Of a stretch of 64,000 bases of DNA, positions 17,401-25,297 are shown in pieces. The notes under the pieces were generated by a model that saw only the letters and a list, made by a program, of their open reading frames with translations, was not told the DNA's origin and did no database searches. Source of the stretch: CAMCXE01 sp036520615 (GTDB taxonomy: Bacteria > Pseudomonadota > Gammaproteobacteria > Pseudomonadales > Cellvibrionaceae); NCBI GenBank assembly GCA_036520615.1, contig DATDJI010000083.1:1-64000 (forward strand), written 5' to 3'. How positions within the stretch are numbered: the stretch's first letter is position 1; every line of letters starts with the position of its first letter. The translations under genes and the position numbers were made by a program.

Positions 17401-18299
17401 ACTTCGGCGATATTGCGCACCTGGCCGGTAAGGTTGGATGCCATGAAGTTCACATTATCGGTTAAATCCTTCCAAGTACCGCCCACACCCGGAACATAGG
17501 CCTGGCCACCGAGTTTTCCTTCTGTACCCACCTCACGTGCCACCCGCGTTACTTCCGAGGCGAACGAGCGCAACTGATCCACCATCGTGTTGATCGTGTC
17601 TTTTAATTGCAGAATTTCCCCGCGCACGTCCACGGTAATTTTTTTCGAAAGATCGCCATTAGCCACCGCTGTCGTTACATCGGCAATGTTGCGCACCTGG
17701 GATGTGAGATTCCCCGCCATGGAGTTCACCGAGTCGGTCAAATCCTTCCAGGTACCGGCCACACCCGGCACATTCGCCTGGCCGCCGAGCTTACCTTCGG
17801 TACCCACTTCCCGCGCCACCCGGGTTACTTCCGAGGCAAACGAGGACAGCTGTTCCACCATCGTATTAGCAGTTGATGCGGCGCGTAGAAATTGGCCTTT
17901 AAGCGGCCGTCCGTCCACATCCAGCTCCATCGTCTGTGATAAATCACCTTTCGCCACAGCGCCGATGACCCGCGCCATTTCAGTGGTGGGGCGGACCAAA
18001 TCGTCGATGAGGGTGTTAACAGATTTAACAATCGTGGCCCAGCCGCCCACCATTGAGGGAATCACCGCACGCTGAGAAAGGCGCCCTTCGCGCCCTACGA
18101 CTCGGCTAACGTCAGTAATCCCTTTGGATAATAGCTCGTTGGATTCGATGATATTGTTTAGGGTATCGGCAATTTTGCCTGCCATGCCGGTTAAGTTTTC
18201 AGGCATGCGTGCTGTGAAGTCACCCTTTTTTAACGCGGTAAGAACATGCAGCAGGGCGTGTGTATCAAGTTCTTCGTGGGTCAGCGTAGCCGTAGTCAT
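11439..18299 (-). CDS. Giant soluble hybrid histidine kinase with HAMP-module array (Nik1/group III-like)
   Basis: 2286 residues, no membrane segment. Order: divergent HAMP-like N-terminus (~25-153); thirteen 92-residue modules (154-1349) with the signature EVTRVAREVGTEGKLGGQ, GTWKDLTD, VRNIAEVTTAVANGDLSKK and KGEILELK; a GAF domain (~1365-1510); a coiled coil; HisKA with His1593 in SHELRTPLN; HATPase (NLLSNAFKF, DSGVGI, GGTGLGLSIS); then three receivers. Receiver 1 has Asn1940 (MVNLQLTD) where Asp is expected; receivers 2 (VILDLTLPD) and 3 (VLMDIMMPE) keep Asp. The module is that of fungal group III osmosensor kinases (Os-1/Nik1), which have fewer repeats. Start: ATG at 18299 with GAGAGC upstream. 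It is followed by the CheR-like gene and preceded by the REC-GGDEF-EAL gene, both on the same strand. Likely a cytoplasmic osmotic or redox sensor (inference). Confidence 0.95.
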   Translation of the reverse strand: MTTATLTHEELDTHALLHVLTALKKGDFTARMPENLTGMAGKIADTLNNIIESNELLSKGITDVSRVVGREGRLSQRAVIPSMVGGWATIVKSVNTLIDDLVRPTTEMARVIGAVAKGDLSQTMELDVDGRPLKGQFLRAASTANTMVEQLSSFASEVTRVAREVGTEGKLGGQANVPGVAGTWKDLTDSVNSMAGNLTSQVRNIADVTTAVANGDLSKKITVDVRGEILQLKDTINTMVDQLRSFASEVTRVAREVGTEGKLGGQAYVPGVGGTWKDLTDNVNFMASNLTGQVRNIAEVTTAVANGDLSKKITVDVKGEILQLKDTINVMVDQLSSFASEVTRVAREVGTEGKLGGQAQVKGVAGTWKDLTDSVNSMAGNLTSQVRNIADVTTAVATGDLSKKITVDVKGEILELKNTINVMVDQLSSFASEVTRVAREVGTEGKLGGQAQVKGVGGTWKDLTDNVNFMASNLTGQVRNIAEVTTAVARGDLSKKITVDVKGEILELKDTINVMVDQLSSFASEVTRVAREVGTEGKLGGQANVSGIAGTWKDLTDSVNSMAGNLTGQVRNIAEVTTAVANGDLSKKITVDVKGEIFELKNTINVMVDQLNSFASEVTRVAREVGTEGKLGGQANVLGVAGTWKDLTDSVNSMAGNLTGQVRNIAEVTTAVANGDLSKKITVDVKGEIFELKNTINVMVDQLNSFASEVTRVAREVGTEGKLGGQAHVKGVGGTWKDLTDNVNFMASNLTGQVRNIAEVTTAVARGDLSKKITVDVKGEILELKDTINVMVDQLSSFASEVTRVAREVGTEGKLGGQANVLGVAGTWKDLTDSVNSMAGNLTGQVRNIADVTTAVANGDLSKKITVDVKGEILELKNTINIMVDQLNSFASEVTRVAREVGTEGKLGGQAQVKGVGGTWKDLTDNVNFMASNLTGQVRNIADVTTAVARGDLSKKITADAKGEILELKDTINVMVDQLSSFASEVTRVAREVGTEGKLGGQANVSGVAGTWKDLTDSVNFMAGNLTSQVRNIADVTTAVANGDLSKKISADAKGEILQLKDTINTMVDQLRSFASEVTRVAREVGTEGRLGGQANVPGASGTWKDLTDNVNFMASNLTGQVRNIAAVTTAVARGDLSKKITVDVKGEILELKNTINVMVDQLSSFASEVTRVAREVGTEGKLGGQAQVAGAAGTWKDLTDNVNFMAANLTAQVRGIAGVVTAVANGDLKKKLTVAAQGEIAALANTINEMTDTLAVFADQATTVAREVGVEGKLGGQASVPGAAGTWKDLTENVNQLAANLSTQVRAIAEVATAVTRGDLSRSIQVEARGEVSDLKDNINEMIRNLKETTQKNAQQDWLKTNLARFTRLLQGQRDLETVSSLILSELAPLVTAHHGVFYMMDGRNKDSRLRMIASYAYRSNRKLPTSFLPGEGLVGQCAQEKMRIWLTDVPNDYIQVSSGLGAATPKNIVVLPILFEQEVKAVIEIASLDRFTETHLSFLDQLMESIGAVLNTIEANSRTESLLTQSQSLAQELQQTNQELAEKARLLSDQNIEVERKNTEVEQAKLELEEKASQLALSSKYKSEFLANMSHELRTPLNSLLILAQQLSDNPSGNLSERQVEFAKTIHGSGSDLLTLINDILDLSKIESGTVTLEVSEYRFQTISNYVERTFRHMAEAKQLDFVVELAESLPPAMMTDTTRLQQILKNLLSNAFKFTTRGQVVLHIGLVGKGWTVDHPTLSQADAVLAFSVTDSGVGIAADKLQLIFEAFQQADGSTARRYGGTGLGLSISRELARLLGGEIRVESQVDEGSTFTLFLPYNRGAANGADAFAHSNSLYIPALPPNVSFKRSAHASPVIQIAPIREPETYDAVENEPSFDDRALMSEGDPAILIVDHDETRARMRLDAAREQNFKGIVSLSGDSVLTLARDYLPSAIMVNLQLTDVDGFTIVERLKRDPATRHIPIHVLSGTPFTDSSEQEQERERSLSLGAVSYLAEPITEERLQHELVRIQRYLVRGKRSLLVVEDDAVQRDNIVNLIGTTDVQIHAVASGKEALEALANNHFDCVILDLTLPDMSGFDVLDTMSNDTMLKNVPVVVYTAKDLTRSEITKLKRVGKTVVVKDARSPERLLNETSLFLHRAHKSMPEPQRKILDEMQAADAGLAGRHVLIVDDDLRNIFALSSVLERHHMKVSFAENGRDGIEMLKKDPAIEIVLMDIMMPEMDGYDTMRAIRQIPRFKALPIITLTAKAMKGDRDKCIAAGASDYITKPVDVVQLLSLMRVWLH
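14252..17840 (-). repeat. Thirteen tandem 276-bp modules encoding HAMP-type repeats
   Basis: Thirteen in-frame copies of a 276-bp unit with high mutual identity. Alternate units carry DSVNSMAGNL or DNVNFMASNL, so the array is built largely of 552-bp doublets; units 5 and 6 are both of the first type and almost identical, showing a single-unit duplication. The last two units (12, 13) are most divergent. The array keeps long open frames on the opposite strand, which are not genes. Confidence 0.93.
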
Positions 18300-18302
18300 C
18301 AA

Positions 18303-18464
18303 AAGCTCTCAATTTATTTAATGTATTAAATCTAGAAAGTCTAAATGCATGCCTTGCGCAGTTTGCGAATACCTGTGGATGGTGGTTAGGGTCCTTGAGT
18401 TGGGCGAGGCTGTGTCAGTTCTAGGTTTGGTAATGGCTGGTTTTTGGATTTTTTTGCGCAGGCT
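18303..18464. other. Spacer between minus-strand genes
   Basis: 162 bases between the GGDEF-EAL gene stop and the giant kinase start. No clear hairpin terminator is seen, so read-through transcription is possible. Confidence 0.35.
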
Positions 18465-20372
18465 TTATGTTTCAGAGGCAAGGCTTGGTAAGCGCAAATG
18501 GCTTTCCAATACTTCAGCGCGCACAGGTTCGCTAAAAAATGGCCCTTGGCATTCGTTGCAGCCTAATTCTTTTAATATCAAATACTGGCGTTCTGTATCG
18601 ACACCCATAGCCACGACATTTAATCCGAGCGCACTGGCGATGGAGAGTAATGCTGAAATTAATGAGGTATCGCCAGGGAAGTGAGCCTGCTTTGATGAGT
18701 TGTTATTGTCCTCGAAGCCTGCGCTATTTTCTTTGTCTAAATCATGCACAAAACAGGGGTCAATTTTTAATACGCTGACCGGCAAAGTTTTTAAGATGGC
18801 CAACGAGGTAAATCCGACACCAAAACCATCAATAGCAATACCGATACCCAGTGCACTAACTTGCTGCAACATAGCGGCGAACTTGGCCGGATCCCGTTGC
18901 ACGACCGATTCGGTTACTTCCAATTGCAGGCAGGACGGATGTACGTCGTACGCATTCAGGGCCTGGGTGAGAGTAGCTAAAAATTCCGGTTGTAATTGGG
19001 AGATATCAACATTTACGGCAATGGGTAAATCCAGCGGTTTATCATTGTGTTGCCATTGTTGAGCTTGCGCGCAGGCGGCAAAAATCACCCATTTACTCAG
19101 GCGCGATGCATGACCACTACAGGCGGCGCGCGGTAAAAATTCCTGCGGGCCGATTAATCCTAAACGTGGGTGGTGCCAGTACAACAGCGCTTCCACACCT
19201 GTGCTTTTGCCCGATGCCAGGTGGAATTTCGGTTGATAGTGCAGTACAAATTCGTTGTTTTCTAGCGCATCGCGGATGTCATTTTCAAATTGATTACGCT
19301 CGCGCTCATGGGCGTTTAGTTGTTCATGGAAAAACTGGCTAGACCCGCGCTCTTGTTGCTTGGCGTGGTACATGGCCAGATCGGCGTTTTTCAGCAGCAC
19401 CTCTGCGCTGTCGCCATCTTGCGGGTAAAAACTAATGCCGATTGTGGCGGAGGTTTTAATCGGGTGGCCGCCAATTACACTGGGCTCAACTGTGGCATTG
19501 ATGATTTTTTTGGCAACCTTACTGACATCACCGGCATCGGCGAAGCCTTCTAATAAAATGACAAATTCATCGCCACCTAAGCGTGCAACCATGTCGGATT
19601 CACGCACGGCGGCGTTTAACTGCGCGGCAACTTGTTTTAAAAGCTCATCGCCGACTTCGTGGCCAAAAGCGTCGTTAATTTCCTTAAATTTATCCAAATC
19701 CAAAAACATTAACGCAAGCCCCTCCTTACGGCGGGCGGCGCGGGTAATGGCATGCTGAAGACGCTCCATTAACGAGCGGCGGTTAAATAGACCGGTTAGC
19801 GTATCGCGAGTAGCAAGTTCGGTAGCGCGCTGTTCGGCTAAGCGGCGTTCAGCAATTTCGTTATTCAATGCGGCGTTAACGCGCTCAAGATCCAATAATC
19901 TTTGTATACGCAGGTCGCTATTTATACTCTCAAGCGCCGCAGTTTTGCGCTCCAACTCAAGGGTTTTTAAGTGCAGCTCAACAAAAATGGCAACTTTGGC
20001 TTGGACGATTTGAGGAATAATCGGCGCAAAGAGGTAATCAGCTGCGCCTTTTTGGTAGCCCTTCAAGCGATTGAGTTCATCGCCATAATAAGCAGTTACA
20101 AAAATGATAGGGATTAACGCCGAGCGCGGATGCGAGCGAATGGCCTCTGCGGTTTCAAAGCCGTCCATGCCTGGCATGCTGACGTCCAATAGAATTACCG
20201 CAAAATCGTGTTTAAGTACCTCGCGCAGTGCCTCTTCGCCCGATAAAACAGTGAATACATCGTATTTTGGTGTTTCAGAAGGGTCCGCTAATACGCTTGA
20301 AAGGGCCAGTAGCGTCGAAGCGTTGTCATTAACAATGAGTACTTTCGGGGGTTGGATAAAACCAGCATTCAT
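18465..20372 (-). CDS. REC-GGDEF-EAL protein, probable diguanylate cyclase with altered EAL domain
   Basis: 635 residues. Receiver (~8-135) with Asp63 in LLDVSMPG; the usual KP lysine is Ala (LFAPI). A coiled coil (~140-180) leads to a GGDEF domain with intact GGDEF at 266-270 and an I-site RESD five residues before it, so feedback-inhibited cyclic di-GMP synthesis is likely. The EAL domain begins near 380 with Glu394 in EALLYW and keeps VNVDISQL, EVTES and KID, but the metal motif DDFGTG reads DGFGVG and AEGVET reads AMGVDT. Loss of one Asp and one Glu makes phosphodiesterase activity doubtful. It lies upstream of the giant kinase gene on the same strand, so it may be its downstream effector through the receiver. 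Confidence 0.9.
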   Translation of the reverse strand: MNAGFIQPPKVLIVNDNASTLLALSSVLADPSETPKYDVFTVLSGEEALREVLKHDFAVILLDVSMPGMDGFETAEAIRSHPRSALIPIIFVTAYYGDELNRLKGYQKGAADYLFAPIIPQIVQAKVAIFVELHLKTLELERKTAALESINSDLRIQRLLDLERVNAALNNEIAERRLAEQRATELATRDTLTGLFNRRSLMERLQHAITRAARRKEGLALMFLDLDKFKEINDAFGHEVGDELLKQVAAQLNAAVRESDMVARLGGDEFVILLEGFADAGDVSKVAKKIINATVEPSVIGGHPIKTSATIGISFYPQDGDSAEVLLKNADLAMYHAKQQERGSSQFFHEQLNAHERERNQFENDIRDALENNEFVLHYQPKFHLASGKSTGVEALLYWHHPRLGLIGPQEFLPRAACSGHASRLSKWVIFAACAQAQQWQHNDKPLDLPIAVNVDISQLQPEFLATLTQALNAYDVHPSCLQLEVTESVVQRDPAKFAAMLQQVSALGIGIAIDGFGVGFTSLAILKTLPVSVLKIDPCFVHDLDKENSAGFEDNNNSSKQAHFPGDTSLISALLSIASALGLNVVAMGVDTERQYLILKELGCNECQGPFFSEPVRAEVLESHLRLPSLASET

Positions 20373-21011
20373 GCAGACGGGACCCTTAAAAAGTGAGGAC
20401 TCAATATACAGGCACTGTACGGGTGAAGCAAAACCAGTGTTTTTAAATGGATATTTTTGCCGTTAATTAGCCACGGTCGACTTATGTAGACGCTAACTAT
20501 AGCCGCCAGTGTGTCCTATCTCTACACAACTTCAGGAGTTTTTAACCCTGTTTAAAGTGTGCAGTGCTTTCTTGAAACTTAAGCGTCGCTTTCCCTTAAC
20601 AAAAAACCGCAGCATGGTTTGCGCTACGGTGTGTAAAAGTTGCCGATGAAACAGCCAATCGCATGATTAACCTCATGCTCAGAGCCGTATGCTGGCACAC
20701 AAGTATAAGGCTGTTTTCTAAAAAGAATTTACTGGCAATGACAAGCTCGAAACCTGCCGCAGGAGGATTGGTAATGCGTCTAGAGACGAGCTTTGCCTAG
20801 TGGCCTGGGATATTTGACGGTCTTGGCCAATTGCGACTGTAGTTTTAGATCGTACTTATAGGTGTAATGGATAAGTATTTCTTGAATAAGCCCCTTTAAA
20901 CAGTTGCCTTTTAACGCGGCTGTTTAAAGGGGCAGATTTAAAGGGATAGGTTTAAAGGATAGAAAAAAATTAATTTAATGCCCTTGGCAATTAAAAATAA
21001 TTAAAATACTT
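20373..21011. other. Intergenic region with a 13-bp inverted repeat
   Basis: About 640 bases without a gene. CCCCTTTAAACAG (20891-20903) is the exact complement of 20920-20932 across a 16-base loop, and TTTAAAGG recurs downstream. The dyad lies beyond the stop of the minus-strand treS gene and may terminate its transcript, though no T run is present. The 20570-20730 stretch has modest hairpins but matches no RNA class that I can name. Confidence 0.45.
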
Positions 21012-24000
21012 TTAGTAATTAATTAGCTTTAATAAATTTTGTAATGCCGTATCCCGCGCCTCAGGGCTGTTTAAGTGATTAAGTATTTCGCAGGCTTTAT
21101 TGTCCATTGCGTGCAGCCTTAACATGGCCTCTTCTTGTTCGCGGGTTTGGTTTGCATCCATGAGTTCCACAGCCGCTGTGCAATAAGCACTGTAAAATAG
21201 CGTACGCATTTGGCTGTTGGCTGCAGTTATTATCGTAGTAATTTTTCCCTGTTCGGCAGGTGCGCTCATTGTGCTTGCAGTGCGAATAGCTGTCATTGCG
21301 GCATCATCAAAAGAACTCAACAGATTGGCTACGTCTTTTAGCGGATTTTGTTGACAATCATTTTTAGAATTATCCGAGGTTGTACCTGTAATGATTCCGT
21401 CGGAGAAATTAATAAAATAGGCATCCTGACGCACAACCAATACATGTGCCAATGTTAAATTGCCGTGGATACGTATGCCTGGCAGCGCGCGATAATTCTC
21501 CGCTAAACGATCAATTAATTCATTAATATGCGCAGCCTTTGCGACAACCTCCGTCGCTTGCGGCGAAGATACATCGTGCAGGCTATGCAATAGCCGCTGC
21601 ATACGTTGGCGAATGGCATCTACCCAGTCGGCAGCGTTGTTTGCGTCAGGTTTTGCACAGCCAAAGCGCGTGGTAACAGACGGTTTGGCTAATAATACGT
21701 GCATCTCACCTAAGCGGCGGCCGAGCATTTCGGCAAAATTATGTAATTCGGATAAAGCGGGAAATTCAACATCCATTGAGGAGGTACCTGCAGTTAAACG
21801 ATCGCGCAAAACACGCTCAAAAGTATTTTGAATCCATTGCCACGCGTCGCCTTGGTTGCTGATGTGTGCGTACAACACCATCAACGTGTACTGATCACCA
21901 CTATCGTCAATGCGTTTTACTTCGCCTAATACAGGCACAATATTAACGAAGCTGCATTCGCTTAAATACAGGTTTATTTCGATTTCCGGATGTATACCGG
22001 CAATTATCGTACGCACGGGTTTTAATAGCATGGTTTCGCCGATCACCACAGCACCGTTGGCATCTTTTGTAGCTGCAAAATCCATTTCAATGCCACTTTT
22101 TTCTTCAAAGTTTGCCAATAATGGATTGGCAATAAAATGCAATTTGCCACCATCAAACGGCTGCACTACTTGCTCACGAAGATTGCGAATAATTAAGCGA
22201 TTAAATTCCGGTAGCGTAAATGCATCAGTTAATAACCCCACTACACGTTTTTGTCGCAGGCGCGCTAGTGCAAGATGTTGCGAAGCTGTACCAGCCAAAT
22301 GTTCAACAACGAAGCCGATGGGTAAAAAATAATGCTCGATCGGATCTCTGTGCACTGCAATATCGAGCAAAATAAAAGTCTCATTTGCCGTGCTAAGGGT
22401 AATTGCATGTGTAATGGATATTTCTTTTATAGGTTCATGCGGGTGGGCGATCCACGGGCACTGTTGTAAATAAACTGGCAGAAATTGCGTTTGTACCGTT
22501 GTGTGTAATGGCGGAAGTAACAATTCGGCAATTCCTGTGCGCACAATAAGTGTAGTAAGTTCAGGCATGCGCTCAATTGGCGGTACGTGCCAGGCAGGCA
22601 TATGGGCGTCATCGGCCAATAAAAACCAATAAAATCCATAGGGCGGCAATGTGAGCAAATAATTTAATTTAGTCACCGGCGGAAACGAAGTGCCGCCGAT
22701 CATCTCCACGGGAATTTTGCCGCTATAACTGGATAAATCAAGTTCAGTCGCCTGAGCTGCGCGCGACATATTCGCGACACATAATATTATTTCGCTCACG
22801 CCTTCAGGACTTGTGTATTCGCGTAAATAGGCCAGAATGCGCCGGTTGGCCGGTGCCAATATTTTCAGTGTGCCACGGCCAAATGCTTTTTGTTGTTTAC
22901 GCACAGATAGCATGCGCCTAGTCCAATTTAATAACGAATGTGTGTCTTGTGCTTGTACTTCAACATTTACGGATTGAAACCCGTAGAGCGGATCCATTAT
23001 GACCGGAGCAATTAAACTTGCTGGATCAGCTCTAGAAAATCCGCCGTTGCGATCATCCGACCATTGCATGGGTGTGCGCACACCGTGGCGATCACCGAGA
23101 AAAATATTATCGCCCATACCAATTTCATCGCCGTAATAAAGCGTGGGGGTGCCGGGCATTGAAAGTAACAAACTATTTAATAATTCGATGCGGCGTCGGT
23201 CGCGTTCAACCAGGGGCGCTAAGCGGCGGCGAATACCTAAGTTAATTCGTGCACGTTTGTCTGCGGCGTAGTGGTTCCATAAATAATCGCGCTCTTGGTC
23301 GGTAACCATTTCGAGGGTTAATTCGTCGTGATTGCGTAAAAAAATCGCCCATTGGCAACGTTCTGGAATTTCCGGCATTTGATGCAGAATATCCACAATA
23401 GGAAAACGATCCTCCTGGGCAATTGCCATATACATGCGCGGCATTAGTGGGAAGTGAAACGCCATATGGCATTCATCACCATTGCCAAAATACTGCTGAA
23501 TATCCTCAGGCCATAAATTTGCTTCGGCAAGCAGCATGCGGTCAGGATAATGAGCATCCAATTCGGCGCGAATTTTTTTTAATACTTCATGCGTTTCCGG
23601 TAGGTTTTCATTACTGGTTCCTTCTCGTTCTACCAGATACGGAATGGCATCCAGACGCAAGCCGTCTACACCTATATCGAACCAAAACCGCATGATACTT
23701 AAAACTTCTTCTAACACTTCTGGATTATCAAAATTTAAATCCGGCTGGTTACTATAAAAGCGATGCCAAAAATATTGCCCAGCTACAGGATCCCACGTCC
23801 AATTGGAACTTTCTGTATCGGAAAAAATAATACGCGTACCTTCGTATTTTTGATTGTTATCGGACCAAACATAAAAATTACGTTTCCTGGAGCCTTTTTC
23901 GGCGAGGCGCGCCTCCTGGAACCAGTGGTGTTGATCAGAAGTATGGTTAATTACCATTTCGGTAATAATACGTAGCCCGTATTTGTGTGCTTCGGCGATA

Positions 24001-24284
24001 AAACGCCGTGCGTCATCCATCGTGCCATAGGCAGGATGCACATCGCGGTATTCCGCTATGTCATATCCATCATCGCGCATAGGCGATGGGTAAAACGGCA
24101 ATAACCAAATGACATTGACGCCTAAATCAGCGATGTATTTTAACTTGGAAAGTAACCCCTTGAAATCGCCAACACCATCATTATTAGAGTCATAAAAACA
24201 TTTGACATGAACCTGATAAATAACCGCATCTTTATACCAGGTGGGGTTGTTGAGAAAGCTATCATCTTGGTTAGTAGTATTCAT
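21012..24284 (-). CDS. treS: Trehalose synthase (TreS) fused to a degenerate maltokinase-like domain
   Basis: 1090 residues. Residues 1-~560 are a GH13 TreS: start WYKDAVIYQVHVKCF, GVNVIWLLPFYPSP, catalytic Asp212 (GLRLDAI), Glu254 (LLAEANLWPED) and Asp320 (LRNHDELT). It interconverts maltose and trehalose. The C-terminal ~500 residues align in layout with maltokinase (Mak/Pep2), including NPLKDVANLLSSFD, but the catalytic HGD motif is HGN (Asn942) and the metal motif IDFEGEP is INFSDGI (Asn959). Maltose-1-phosphate synthesis is thus unlikely and no glgE is seen in the window. A GAGGAG site precedes the ATG. The gene is transcribed away from the DUF4142 gene and sits in a trehalose/glycogen region. 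Confidence 0.93.
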   Translation of the reverse strand: MNTTNQDDSFLNNPTWYKDAVIYQVHVKCFYDSNNDGVGDFKGLLSKLKYIADLGVNVIWLLPFYPSPMRDDGYDIAEYRDVHPAYGTMDDARRFIAEAHKYGLRIITEMVINHTSDQHHWFQEARLAEKGSRKRNFYVWSDNNQKYEGTRIIFSDTESSNWTWDPVAGQYFWHRFYSNQPDLNFDNPEVLEEVLSIMRFWFDIGVDGLRLDAIPYLVEREGTSNENLPETHEVLKKIRAELDAHYPDRMLLAEANLWPEDIQQYFGNGDECHMAFHFPLMPRMYMAIAQEDRFPIVDILHQMPEIPERCQWAIFLRNHDELTLEMVTDQERDYLWNHYAADKRARINLGIRRRLAPLVERDRRRIELLNSLLLSMPGTPTLYYGDEIGMGDNIFLGDRHGVRTPMQWSDDRNGGFSRADPASLIAPVIMDPLYGFQSVNVEVQAQDTHSLLNWTRRMLSVRKQQKAFGRGTLKILAPANRRILAYLREYTSPEGVSEIILCVANMSRAAQATELDLSSYSGKIPVEMIGGTSFPPVTKLNYLLTLPPYGFYWFLLADDAHMPAWHVPPIERMPELTTLIVRTGIAELLLPPLHTTVQTQFLPVYLQQCPWIAHPHEPIKEISITHAITLSTANETFILLDIAVHRDPIEHYFLPIGFVVEHLAGTASQHLALARLRQKRVVGLLTDAFTLPEFNRLIIRNLREQVVQPFDGGKLHFIANPLLANFEEKSGIEMDFAATKDANGAVVIGETMLLKPVRTIIAGIHPEIEINLYLSECSFVNIVPVLGEVKRIDDSGDQYTLMVLYAHISNQGDAWQWIQNTFERVLRDRLTAGTSSMDVEFPALSELHNFAEMLGRRLGEMHVLLAKPSVTTRFGCAKPDANNAADWVDAIRQRMQRLLHSLHDVSSPQATEVVAKAAHINELIDRLAENYRALPGIRIHGNLTLAHVLVVRQDAYFINFSDGIITGTTSDNSKNDCQQNPLKDVANLLSSFDDAAMTAIRTASTMSAPAEQGKITTIITAANSQMRTLFYSAYCTAAVELMDANQTREQEEAMLRLHAMDNKACEILNHLNSPEARDTALQNLLKLINY

Positions 24285-24731
24285 ATAGGTGCTAGCTCCT
24301 CATAAGCTTTTAATTTTTTAAGTGGCGAATATTAAATAAACAGTATGCTTAAGTTAATCATCAGTTAATCACAGTGCGCTGGCGCACATAGCTGTACTTA
24401 TTAATCACGTCTAAATTTCCAACATTATTTCAGTATGCTGGAAAGGCCGATACATGGGTCTTCAAAATTATTGCATTAGTTTTGCGTAAATGGGCATTTT
24501 TAATTGGACTTTTTTAAAGGTTAGCTAGCGCACAGAGGTTGAATCTAGGCTTTGGCTAATATTATTTGAAGGCGGGGCTTATAGCCCGCCTGCGATTGAT
24601 TTTACAAAAACTGCTCTAAGGCGATTTGAACACCCTAGGATCAGTTTCCATAAGAAGGCGAGCAGTATCTGTAAACATGTAAGTTGCTGTCCCCGATCGT
24701 CAACTTCTATTCAAATAATGAGGCATAAAAA
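24285..24731. promoter_or_regulatory. Divergent promoter region of treS and DUF4142 gene
   Basis: 447 bases between divergent genes. It contains the palindrome GTGCGCTGGCGCAC at 24374-24387, about 90 bases upstream of treS, which recurs exactly at 41251-41264, and a GC-rich hairpin (GGCGGG/CCCGCC, 24571-24590). Promoter elements are not certain. Confidence 0.45.
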
Positions 24732-25247
24732 ATGAAAATTAATAAAATTTTATTAACCAGCGCATTACTTTTAAGCTTCTCAGGTGTTTGCGGTTCAGCA
24801 ATGGCTTTGGACAAAATAGATGCAGATGATTTTGTGGAAGAGGCAACTGCTGCTGGTGTTTCTGAAATAGAAACTGGCAAGTTAGCACTGAAAAAATCAA
24901 CTGCCGCTGATGTTAAAGCCTTTGCTCAAACGCTGATCGATGATCATACAGCCGCAAACAAAGCTTTAGCGGTTATTGCTCAAGAGAAAAAGCTGAAAAT
25001 TTCAACGGACGCAGAATTGCTAAGCAAAGCAAAAGCATCCCTGTTAAAACAGCGCGATGGCCAATCGTTTAATGAGGCCTTTGCAGAAAATCAAATTGCC
25101 GCTCACGAAAAAGCTATCAAGCTGTTTAATGAGGCAGCTGTATCTGACGACGCTGAACTCGCCGCATTCGCGAAAAAAACCATACCTGCTCTTGAGCATC
25201 ATTTACATGCCGCTCAGGAGTTAGCCAAAACTCACCAAAAGAAATAA
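24732..25247 (+). CDS. Secreted DUF4142 (ferritin-like) protein
   Basis: 171 residues. A signal peptide (~1-25, cleaved after AMA) is followed by a helical DUF4142 domain: FVEEATAAGVSEIETGKLAL, VKAFAQTLIDDHTAANKAL, AFAENQIAAHEKAIKLFNEA and ALEHHLHAAQELA. The family has a four-helix ferritin-like fold with conserved His/Glu; its function is not settled, and members are often linked to stress. Probably periplasmic. It lies alone between treS (divergent) and a terminator, so it has its own promoter. Confidence 0.88.
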   Translation: MKINKILLTSALLLSFSGVCGSAMALDKIDADDFVEEATAAGVSEIETGKLALKKSTAADVKAFAQTLIDDHTAANKALAVIAQEKKLKISTDAELLSKAKASLLKQRDGQSFNEAFAENQIAAHEKAIKLFNEAAVSDDAELAAFAKKTIPALEHHLHAAQELAKTHQKK

Positions 25248-25262
25248 AGCTTAACGAGGAGG

Positions 25263-25297
25263 ACGCATATGGCAGCCATTGCTGTATGCGTTTTTTT
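25263..25297 (+). terminator. Terminator/attenuator-like hairpin
   Basis: ACGCATA (25263-25269) pairs with TATGCGT (25285-25291), with inner CAGC/GCTG, followed by seven T residues. It ends the DUF4142 transcript but also lies within a possible leader ORF of the next gene. Confidence 0.75.

Noticed and set aside
15220..17499. Long plus-strand open frames of 63 to 366 codons opposite the HAMP array
   Set aside because: They mirror the repeat unit and arise because the sense codon pattern avoids stops on the other strand; they have no ribosome-binding sites or known content.
20570..20730. Possible group II intron or riboswitch-like structure
   Set aside because: A phrase resembling a GAGCCGTATG-type domain is present but no consistent helices or conserved core could be found.
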